Positions 31,101-38,315 of a stretch of 64,000 nucleotides of DNA are shown in pieces. How positions within the stretch are numbered: position 1 is the first letter of the stretch; every line of letters begins with the position of its first letter. The DNA is from Novosphingobium sp. AAP83 (GTDB lineage: Bacteria > Pseudomonadota > Alphaproteobacteria > Sphingomonadales > Sphingomonadaceae): the NCBI RefSeq assembly GCF_001295795.1, contig NZ_LJHY01000003.1:1-64000 (forward strand), in the 5' to 3' direction. The notes beneath the pieces were generated by a model. It made no database searches and was not told the origin of the DNA. It was given only the letters and a program-made list of their open reading frames with translations. The position numbers and the translations under genes were made by a program.

Positions 31101-31586
31101 TTAGGGCTTCTGTGCGCCCCAAACATTGTTGGCGCGGATAAAGCCTTTGCGGCCCTCGATATCAAAGGCGCACCAGTCCGCTTCGCATTCACCCAGCTTG
31201 CCGATCACGCCGGGCTCCACGCGCCACATCACGCCCCCGCTGCCATCCTTTTTTTCCCGAACATCCGAAACAACGCCGATGACGAATGCGGTGCGTTCAC
31301 GGCTGAGGAATTGCTGGAGGATCCATCCGCGCGATCCGTCCTTGTCTTCAACCAGACGCCAACCGCCCATCACGCGCAGGACTTTAAGTGGAACGCCCTT
31401 GCGCACATATGTCCAGCTTATCCGGTAATCCCGGCCCGGCCCGACACGCATATTCGCCTGGGCCTTGGACGTGGAGACCCAATACGCGTCCTCTGATTTT
31501 GCCATCAGCGGCTGGGCTGAACCAAGCACCAGCGCCAAAGCTGCGGCAATGGCGGCAGTATGTCGAAGTGCGAAGTTTACAGTCAT
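31101..31586 (-). CDS. Secreted SH3-domain protein
   Basis: A 161-residue protein with a clear signal peptide (about residues 1-28, cleavage after PLMA) and two bacterial SH3-like parts: ANMRVGPGRDYRISWTYVRKG around residues 44-64 and a C-terminal GKLGECEADWCAFDIEGRKGF. Such exported SH3 proteins usually bind peptidoglycan or other envelope polymers; no catalytic domain is attached. It converges on the thiolase gene. Confidence 0.8.
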   Translation of the reverse strand: MTVNFALRHTAAIAAALALVLGSAQPLMAKSEDAYWVSTSKAQANMRVGPGRDYRISWTYVRKGVPLKVLRVMGGWRLVEDKDGSRGWILQQFLSRERTAFVIGVVSDVREKKDGSGGVMWRVEPGVIGKLGECEADWCAFDIEGRKGFIRANNVWGAQKP

Positions 31587-31715
31587 TCCACTGCCGTCGC
31601 AAAATAATCAGCCAAGGGCAACACCCAAGAACCTGCTATGCCCAACGATCTCCACCATGACAATTCGTGCCAACGCTTGACCAGTTCCCCTGCCAGCGCC
31701 TAGCTTGCTTCCACC

Positions 31716-32735
31716 ATGACCAGTTCAGCCGACTATCGCCCCACACGCCGCGTCGAAGGCAGCCCCCGCGTCACAGTAACGCGCAAGCTTTTGCCTGAAA
31801 CCGAAGCGCGCATGCGTGAATTGTTCGATGTCACGCTCAGCGCTGATGATCGCCCAATGTCGCGCGATGCGCTGATTTCAGCCATGCAAACCGCCCATGT
31901 GCTCGTCCCCACGGTCACCGACGTGATCGGCGCCGATCTGATCGCACAAGCAGGTCCGCAACTGGGCCTGATCGCAAATTTCGGCGCAGGCACCGATCAT
32001 ATTGCGCTGGCCGCCGCACGTGCACGCAAGATCATTGTCACCAACACGCCGGGCGTATTCACCGATGATACGGCGGACATGACCATCGCCCTGATCATCT
32101 CGGTGGCCCGCCGCCTCAATCATGGTGGGCGGATCTTGCGCGCGGGCAAGTGGGAGGGCTGGGCGCCATCCACCATGCTCGGCCACCGGTTATCGGGCAA
32201 AGTCCTTGGCATCATCGGCATGGGCCGTATTGGCCAAGCCGTGGCTTGGCGCGCACGCGCCTTCGGCCTGACCGTGATTTATCACAGTCGTCATCGTCTG
32301 CCCCAATCACAAGAAACCATGTTTGGCGCGCAGTTTGAACCCGACCTCGACACGCTGGTTTCGCAATCCGATATTCTCAGCCTGCACTGCCCGGCAAGCC
32401 CCGAAACGCAACACATTATCGATGCCCGCCGCATCGCCCTGATGAAGCCCGGCGCTTATCTCGTAAACACTGCACGCGGCCAGTTGGTCGAGGAAGAGGC
32501 GCTGATCGCCGCGCTGGTCGAAGGGCGGATTGGCGGCGCGGGGCTGGATGTGTTCGAACACGAACCGCAAGTTGATCCTCGTCTGATCGCACATCACAAC
32601 GTTGCAATCCTGCCACGCATGGGCAGCGCCACCTTTGAAGGGCGGCAAGCCTCGGGCGATAAAGTGATCGCCAATGTGCGCGTCTGGGCTGATGGCCACC
32701 GCCCACCAGATCAGGTGCTAGAAGGCCTCGTCTGA
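31716..32735 (+). CDS. D-2-hydroxyacid dehydrogenase (glyoxylate-reductase-like) with altered active site
   Basis: A 339-residue NAD(P)-dependent 2-hydroxyacid dehydrogenase. The Rossmann motif is GMGRIGQAVAWRA, the substrate Arg is in NTARGQLVEE and the catalytic Glu region is LDVFEHEP. The family normally has PH.GSAT with the proton-donor His; here codon 301 is CGC (Arg), giving ILPRMGSATFEGR, one base away from CAC. The rest of the protein is intact. Either activity is lost or changed, or there is a base error. Single-gene unit before the ammonium transporter. Confidence 0.85.
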   Translation: MTSSADYRPTRRVEGSPRVTVTRKLLPETEARMRELFDVTLSADDRPMSRDALISAMQTAHVLVPTVTDVIGADLIAQAGPQLGLIANFGAGTDHIALAAARARKIIVTNTPGVFTDDTADMTIALIISVARRLNHGGRILRAGKWEGWAPSTMLGHRLSGKVLGIIGMGRIGQAVAWRARAFGLTVIYHSRHRLPQSQETMFGAQFEPDLDTLVSQSDILSLHCPASPETQHIIDARRIALMKPGAYLVNTARGQLVEEEALIAALVEGRIGGAGLDVFEHEPQVDPRLIAHHNVAILPRMGSATFEGRQASGDKVIANVRVWADGHRPPDQVLEGLV

Positions 32736-32864
32736 AAGGCCAACCTCCATTTCAAATAACAATCGTTCGCAACCCTGCTTGTGCGCACGTGTAAAATTGC
32801 TCTAGAGCCTTGCGTGAGAGGATCTTGTGCGGGGCTGCTCTGCGCGGATGGGGGAGACGTGTTG

Positions 32865-34190
32865 ATGCGAAAAATGTTGGGCGGCGCAATTGGTGCGGCC
32901 ACAATGCTCATGCCGATGCTGGCATTTGCACAAGTTGATGCGCAAGGCAGCGCTATCAGCGTCGAAGATGTCGCCGATACTGGCGATACCGCATGGATTC
33001 TCGTCTCCTCTGCTTTTGTGCTGCTGATGGCCATGCCCGGCCTCACCTTGTTTTACGGTGGCCTCGTTCGCGCCAAAGGCTTTCTGGCCGTGCTGGTGCA
33101 AGCAGGCGCGATTGCTGCGGTTGCATCGATCCTGTGGATCATGGTCGGCTATACGCTGGCTTTTGGCGATGTAAGCGGCGGCTGGATCGGTAGCGGCAAT
33201 GCGTGGATGCTGCTCAATTTGGGCAATGTGCGGGCCAATACCGCAATCCCCGAAAGCGCCTTTGCGCTTTACCAGATGTGCTTTGCGCTGATCACGCCTG
33301 CGTTGATGATAGGCGCGTGGGTTGATCGCGCGCGTTTTGGCTGGGTCGTCGGGTTCTGCGCGCTGTGGGGCCTGATCGTCTACGCGCCATCGGCCCACTG
33401 GATCTGGGGCGGCGGCTGGCTCTCGTCCAAGTTCGGCACGCTCGATTTTGCAGGCGGCATCGTGGTTCACACCACGGCCGGTGTATCGGCGCTCGTCATC
33501 GCACTCTTGCTCGGCAAGCGCGCAGGCTTTCCCAAAACGCTGATGATGCCGCATAGCCCTTCACTCACGATGGCAGGCGCTGCCTTGCTGTGGGTGGGCT
33601 GGTTCGGCTTCAATGGTGGCTCGGCACTTGCCGCCAATGATGATGCTGCCTCGGCCATCATCAACACCCATGCTGCGGCTTGCGTTGCGGCGCTGGTCTG
33701 GTTGATCATTGAAAAATTCACCGTTGGCAAACCCACCTCGGTCGGCTTTGCCACGGGCGCTGTTGCGGGGCTTGCCACCGTAACGCCCGCCGCCGGGTTC
33801 ATCGCTCCGGGTGCCGCCATGCTGTTCGGCGCGCTGGCAGCCCTCGTCTGCTACCCGATGATCCAAATGGTCAAGCAACGCCTGAAAATCGACGATTCGC
33901 TCGACGTGTTCGCGGTCCACGGCGTTGGCGGCATGATCGGTTCGATGCTGCTCGCAGTGTTCATCTCGCCATCATTCGGTGGCACCGGCTATGCCGAAGG
34001 CATGGACATGACGCGCCAGTTGATCGCGCAAATTGCAGGCGTCGGCGTGGTCGCTCTGTGGAGTGCCTTTGCCACGGTCATCTGCGCCCTTATGGTCTCG
34101 ATGATCATCCCGATGCGCGTGACCGAAGACGAGGAGCGCGAAGGCCTCGACATTACCAGCCATGGCGAACGCGCTTGGGAGTTTGATTGA
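32865..34190 (+). CDS. amt: Ammonium transporter (Amt family)
   Basis: A 441-residue channel-type ammonium/ammonia transporter with eleven predicted membrane helices after a signal peptide (cleavage near LAFA). Typical segments are MPGLTLFYGGLVRAKG, the first pore His in HTTAGVSALVIALL and the second in DVFAVHGVGGMIGS. ATG at 32865 is chosen because GGGGGA precedes it at a good distance and the signal peptide starts here; in-frame GTG and TTG codons just upstream are possible. No glnK gene is adjacent, unlike many Amt loci. Confidence 0.93.
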   Translation: MRKMLGGAIGAATMLMPMLAFAQVDAQGSAISVEDVADTGDTAWILVSSAFVLLMAMPGLTLFYGGLVRAKGFLAVLVQAGAIAAVASILWIMVGYTLAFGDVSGGWIGSGNAWMLLNLGNVRANTAIPESAFALYQMCFALITPALMIGAWVDRARFGWVVGFCALWGLIVYAPSAHWIWGGGWLSSKFGTLDFAGGIVVHTTAGVSALVIALLLGKRAGFPKTLMMPHSPSLTMAGAALLWVGWFGFNGGSALAANDDAASAIINTHAAACVAALVWLIIEKFTVGKPTSVGFATGAVAGLATVTPAAGFIAPGAAMLFGALAALVCYPMIQMVKQRLKIDDSLDVFAVHGVGGMIGSMLLAVFISPSFGGTGYAEGMDMTRQLIAQIAGVGVVALWSAFATVICALMVSMIIPMRVTEDEEREGLDITSHGERAWEFD

Positions 34191-34213
34191 TCGATCTGCC
34201 TTAGAAAGAACTG

Positions 34214-34249
34214 AAAAGGCGGGTTCGGACAAACCGGACCCGCCTTTTT
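34214..34249 (+). terminator. rho-independent terminator after amt
   Basis: The stem GGCGGGTTCGG (34218-34228) pairs with CCGGACCCGCC (34234-34244) around a 5-base loop with one G-T pair. AAAA precedes it and TTTTT follows at 34245-34249. It lies 24 bases after the amt stop. Confidence 0.88.
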
Positions 34250-34314
34250 CTTTATGCAGGAAGGCTGGGGGGGCGGGCTTGCGACAGCTTACAGGGCCAG
34301 CGCCAGCGCCCCAA

Positions 34315-35724
34315 TCAATCCCCTGTCAAAATCCGCTCGACCAATTCCTTCACCGTCGGAGTGAAGTTGTTCGAATAAAACGGGTCCTGCTTGAACCGAT
34401 ATGCGGCATGGCCTGCAAACATCAGGTTCTTGTCGATGTCGCCGCCGTGCGCGATATCTTGCAATGTCTTCTGGATGCAGAAGCTGCGTGGATCGGCCAG
34501 ACGGCCTGTGGTGTAATCATCATGGTCCTTCCACGATGAGAACCCGCAGTGCGAAAGGCAGCCCATGCAGTCTTTCTGGTCCTGCTGGATTTCTGCACGC
34601 TCATCGGGCGTAACAAACACCACGGTATCATCGGGCGTGCGCAGCGCATGGGTATAGCCTGCGCTGAACCAGGCCCGCGCGCGGTCAAGATCCTTGGGGG
34701 TAACCCAGAAGTTCTTGCCCTTCACGCCCACATCAAGCTGCACGGTATGCTCGCCCGCAGCGACTTTCGAGTAGGGAATTTGCCGTTCCGAGCGCGCTTC
34801 GAGCAAGCGCAGGAACGGGTTGCGGACAGCTGAGGAATAGAACCCCGTCGGCGAAAAGCGGTGCAACAGCACATCGCCCGGCTCCAATTCGCGCAAGTGG
34901 TCTTTCCACCCCTGCGGGATCGGGCTTTCCTTGGTCAACAGTGGGCGTGTGCCAAACTGGAATGCGATGGAGCCCAATTCGGGATTATCGATCCAATGCT
35001 CCCATTCGCTCAATTTCCAAACGCCGCCAGCCATCACGATGGGCACCGTATCGGCAATACCTTCGGCGCGCATGACGTCGCGCAGCGCTTTGACGCGGGG
35101 ATAGGGGTCTTCGGGCTTCTTGGGGTCCTCAGCGTTGGACAAGCCATTATGCCCGCCTGCCAGCCAAGGATCTTCATAAACCACCGCGCCCAGCAATTCG
35201 GGTACTTTGTGATAGGCCCGCTTCCACAATGCGCGGAAAGCGCGGCCCGACGATACGATGGGCAGGTATTGCACGTTGAACCGCGCCGCGATTTCGGAAA
35301 GCTTGTATGGCATACCTGCACCACAGGTCACCCCTGTGATCAGACCTTTAGTCTGTTCCAGCACGCCTTCCAACACGGGTTGCGCGCCGCCCATTTCCCA
35401 CAATACGTTGATGTTGATCGCGCCATTGCCGCCCGAAATCTCGTGCGCGCGCCGCACCTGCTCGACAGCGCCATCGATGGCATACTGGATCAGTTGCTCG
35501 TGGCGTTCACGCCGGGTCAGCGCATTATAAACCTGTGGAACAATTTTGCCCTCGGCATCGTAGCTATCGGCATTCACCGCGCTGACCGTGCCGATCCCTC
35601 CGGCAGCCGCCCACGCCCCTGAACTCATATGATTGGTTGCCGCAACACCCTTGCCGCCCTCAACCAGTGGCCAAACTTCACGGCCACCATAGAGAATCGG
35701 CTTCAACCCCTTGAACGCAGACAT
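34315..35724 (-). CDS. NAD(P)H-dependent flavin oxidoreductase, nitronate monooxygenase family
   Basis: A 469-residue TIM-barrel flavoprotein of the 2-nitropropane dioxygenase/YrpB group. Flavin-binding features include TGVTCGAGMPYKLSEIA, PIVMAGGVWKLSEW and IAFQFGTRPLLT. The C-terminus is longer than in small nitronate monooxygenases and holds CMGCLSHCGFSSW, a cysteine cluster of unknown role. Substrate unknown. ATG at 35724 has GGGAA upstream; the region before it lies between genes. Confidence 0.8.
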   Translation of the reverse strand: MSAFKGLKPILYGGREVWPLVEGGKGVAATNHMSSGAWAAAGGIGTVSAVNADSYDAEGKIVPQVYNALTRRERHEQLIQYAIDGAVEQVRRAHEISGGNGAININVLWEMGGAQPVLEGVLEQTKGLITGVTCGAGMPYKLSEIAARFNVQYLPIVSSGRAFRALWKRAYHKVPELLGAVVYEDPWLAGGHNGLSNAEDPKKPEDPYPRVKALRDVMRAEGIADTVPIVMAGGVWKLSEWEHWIDNPELGSIAFQFGTRPLLTKESPIPQGWKDHLRELEPGDVLLHRFSPTGFYSSAVRNPFLRLLEARSERQIPYSKVAAGEHTVQLDVGVKGKNFWVTPKDLDRARAWFSAGYTHALRTPDDTVVFVTPDERAEIQQDQKDCMGCLSHCGFSSWKDHDDYTTGRLADPRSFCIQKTLQDIAHGGDIDKNLMFAGHAAYRFKQDPFYSNNFTPTVKELVERILTGD

Positions 35725-35751
35725 TAATTCCCTTTCAGCGCCTGTAGTCAT

Positions 35752-36492
35752 TCAAACTTTTGCCGGTGCCAACCGGCATGACTTGATCTTCTTCGGCTCA
35801 GGCCGGACCGGTGCTAACACGAACTGCGCATAATACCCCGCCAGCTCTGGCTTACGGTGAAATTGATCCAAACGAAAGCCCGCCGCTTCCATCTCGCAAA
35901 ACAACAAGGCGGGCGGAATGCCGTGAGCCGCAGTGGATTTGTCCACATCGACCACAACGACGCGCCCGCCCGGCTTGAGCGATGGCCACAGCCGCCACAA
36001 AAAGGCATAAGGCTCAGCCACTTCGTGATACATATGGACCAGAAACACGCGGTCAAAACTGCGCTCAGGCAAGCGTGGATCATCCTGCGCGCCTAGCTTG
36101 ATCGAAACATTATCAAGCCGATCCTTTTCCACGCGGGCACCCAGCCTGCGCAAGGCCTCGCTATCAATATCTTGCGCCAGCACGCGGCCGCCTGCGCCCA
36201 CCCGTTCAGCCAGACGCACGGTGTAATAGCCCTCACCCGCGCCGATATCGGCCACGCTCATTCCCGGCTTCACCCCGGCAAGGCTCATCACCGAATTGGC
36301 TTCATCGCGATTATCGCGTTCCGCTTCATTCGAAAACTGGGTGCTGACAATCTTCGAAACGGGGCGATCAGCCTTGGGAAACGCGCGCGATGTGTCGGGC
36401 CGGTTGTCCTGGGGCGCTTGTTCGCATCCGGACACGACAAAAGAAGCCAGCGCTGCCAGCGCAAGGGAGACAAGGGCCGCAGCCCTGCTCAA
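35752..36492 (-). CDS. Class I SAM-dependent methyltransferase with lipoprotein signal
   Basis: A 246-residue protein with a Rossmann-type methyltransferase core: motif I VADIGAGEGYYTVRLAERV, then DIDSEALRR, and VVVVDVDKS near residue 178. The N-terminus is a hydrophobic signal ending in VVSGC, a good lipobox with Cys at about residue 23, so the protein is predicted to be exported and lipid-anchored, where SAM is not known to be available. It overlaps prfB by 4 bases upstream and is followed after 27 bases by the flavin oxidoreductase. Substrate unknown. Confidence 0.8.
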   Translation of the reverse strand: MSRAAALVSLALAALASFVVSGCEQAPQDNRPDTSRAFPKADRPVSKIVSTQFSNEAERDNRDEANSVMSLAGVKPGMSVADIGAGEGYYTVRLAERVGAGGRVLAQDIDSEALRRLGARVEKDRLDNVSIKLGAQDDPRLPERSFDRVFLVHMYHEVAEPYAFLWRLWPSLKPGGRVVVVDVDKSTAAHGIPPALLFCEMEAAGFRLDQFHRKPELAGYYAQFVLAPVRPEPKKIKSCRLAPAKV

Positions 36493-37616
36493 TCGTCGTC
36501 CTCCACCGTCACCTTTTCGCCGGTCACCTTCTGCGAAAGCGCTGCGGCCATGAACGGATCAAGCGCCCCGTCCAGCACTTCGCTCGGGTTGGTAGACACC
36601 ACGCCCGTGCGCAAATCCTTGATCTGCTGATAGGGCTGCAACACGTAAGAGCGGATTTGGTGCCCCCAGCCGATTTCGGTCTTGGCGGCATATTCGCCGC
36701 TGGCAGCCGCTTCGCGCTTGGCCAGTTCCGCTTCGTAAATCCGCGCCTTCAGCATGCCCATCGCGGTTGCGCGGTTCTTGTGCTGGCTGCGGTCATTCTG
36801 GCTGGCAACGATGATCCCGGTCGGCACATGGGTGATGCGCACCGCCGAATCGGTGGTGTTCACGTGCTGCCCACCCGCACCCGATGCGCGATAGGTATCG
36901 ATCTTCAGGTCTGACGGATTGATCTCGACCTCGATGTTGTCATCGATTTCGGGATAGACCCAAACAGAGCTGAACGAGGTGTGCCGCCGTGCCGAGCTGT
37001 CATAAGGGCTGATCCGCACCAGACGATGCACGCCGCTTTCGGTCTTGGCATAACCATAGGCGTTCTCGCCCTTGATCAGCAGCGTCGCGCTTTTGATCCC
37101 GGCAGCTTCGCCCGCGTGATAATCGACCAGTTCCACCTTGTAACCATGCCGCTCACCCCAGCGTGTATACATGCGCTGAAGCATTTCGGCCCAGTCCTGG
37201 CTTTCCGTTCCGCCTGCGCCGGCGTGCACTTCAAGGAAGGCGTTGTTGGCATCAGCCTCGCCTGCCAGCAGCGCTTGCACTTTATCGTTATCGGCGCGCG
37301 CGGCAAGAGCGGCCAAAGTGGCGAGCCCCTCGCTGATCGTCGGCTCGTCGTCTTCAGCCTCGCCCATCTCGATGAACTCGACAGCGTCAGCCATTTCCTG
37401 ACCGATTTCGTTAACGGTGCCGATCGACGCTTCCAGCCGACGACGCTCGCGCATCACTTCTTCGGCCTTCTTCGGATCATCCCACAACTTGGGGTCTTCG
37501 ACACGGGCGTTCAACTCGTCGAGACGGCGCACGGCGCGGTCCCAGTCAAGGAACTTGCGTACCAGTGCCAGCGCGGCATTGATACGGTCGATATGGGCCT
37601 GCCCTTCGGCACGCAT
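36489..37616 (-). CDS. prfB: Peptide chain release factor 2
   Basis: A 375-residue class I release factor reading UGA and UAA. The peptidyl-hydrolase GGQ is in SGAGGQHVN and RF2-type RRHTSFSSVWVYPE is present. The stop-codon tripeptide region reads SPYDS where enteric RF2 has SPFDS, a conservative change. No programmed-frameshift site is seen near the start; the gene is one continuous frame. ATG at 37616 is preferred over GTG at 37625, which would sit too close to GGGAG. It overlaps the downstream methyltransferase by 4 bases. Confidence 0.94.
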   Translation of the reverse strand: MRAEGQAHIDRINAALALVRKFLDWDRAVRRLDELNARVEDPKLWDDPKKAEEVMRERRRLEASIGTVNEIGQEMADAVEFIEMGEAEDDEPTISEGLATLAALAARADNDKVQALLAGEADANNAFLEVHAGAGGTESQDWAEMLQRMYTRWGERHGYKVELVDYHAGEAAGIKSATLLIKGENAYGYAKTESGVHRLVRISPYDSSARRHTSFSSVWVYPEIDDNIEVEINPSDLKIDTYRASGAGGQHVNTTDSAVRITHVPTGIIVASQNDRSQHKNRATAMGMLKARIYEAELAKREAAASGEYAAKTEIGWGHQIRSYVLQPYQQIKDLRTGVVSTNPSEVLDGALDPFMAAALSQKVTGEKVTVEDDD

Positions 37617-37645
37617 GGCGGTCACACTCCCGATATTCAGAACAC

Positions 37646-37684
37646 AAAAAATGCCTGCCCGCGCTTAGCGCAGCGGACAGGCAT
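37646..37684 (-). terminator. rho-independent terminator after the peroxiredoxin gene
   Basis: On the minus strand a long hairpin (37684-37652, arms ATGCCTGTCCGCTGCGC and GCGCGGGCAGGCAT with one internal mismatch region) is followed by TTTTTT at 37651-37646. It ends the peroxiredoxin transcript before prfB, so prfB should have its own promoter in or near this gap. Confidence 0.85.
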
Positions 37685-37713
37685 GTAAAGCCCCGAGCGT
37701 ATCACCCGGGTGT

Positions 37714-38262
37714 TTAAGCGCCTTTCAGCTTGCGCACGGCTTCCAGCGTCAGCTTCACATGGTCGCGGTAATCCATGTCCGAATGGACCATCGTCACTTT
37801 GCCGTTCCTGGCGATCACATAGCTCGTACGCTTGGTCAGGCCGGTGGAAATGCCTGCGGGCAGTTTCAGCGCCACGTCATAAGCCTTGATCACTGCAGGG
37901 CTGGCGGCTGCTACAGCAAACTTGTCACGGCATGCTTCGGTCGAAAACTTTTGCAGGGTGGCGATATCATCGTTCGACATGCCGATCACGGTTGCGCCAG
38001 CAGCCTTGAAATCATCGCTCGCCTCGGCAAAGGCGTGGGCTTCCAATGTGCAGCCTTTGGTAAAGGCCTTGGGATAGAAGTACAAAACCACAGGCCCCTT
38101 TTGCAGGGCCTGCTTCAAAGAAAACGCAAACGGCTTGCCCGCCAGCGCGCCATTGGCGGTAAAGTCGGGTGCCGTGGCCCCGCTTTTCAGTTCGGCCAAG
38201 GCCGGAGTCGTGGCAAAAAGGGCGAAGGCTGCACCGGCAGCGGCAAGGTTGCGAAGGTTCAT
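37714..38262 (-). CDS. Exported peroxiredoxin (AhpC/TSA-Bcp type)
   Basis: A 182-residue thioredoxin-fold peroxidase. The first ~23 residues are a signal peptide ending in TPALA, so it acts outside the cytoplasm. The peroxidatic Cys is in YPKAFTKGCTLEAHAF; the family usually has Pro where Lys stands (FTPGCT), and a second Cys in TEACRDKF could be the resolving one. It reduces hydroperoxides at the expense of a thiol partner. It ends at a strong terminator, separate from prfB. Confidence 0.87.
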   Translation of the reverse strand: MNLRNLAAAGAAFALFATTPALAELKSGATAPDFTANGALAGKPFAFSLKQALQKGPVVLYFYPKAFTKGCTLEAHAFAEASDDFKAAGATVIGMSNDDIATLQKFSTEACRDKFAVAAASPAVIKAYDVALKLPAGISTGLTKRTSYVIARNGKVTMVHSDMDYRDHVKLTLEAVRKLKGA

Positions 38263-38315
38263 GAGTTAACACGTACCAGATCGCAGCCAGTTCAACCAAT
38301 GCCTTTGCGGGCAGA

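Noticed and set aside
32779..32813. TGCGCACG...TTGCT upstream of amt, resembling a sigma-54 promoter
   Set aside because: The spacing between the -24-like and -12-like parts is wrong and the GG dinucleotide is missing.
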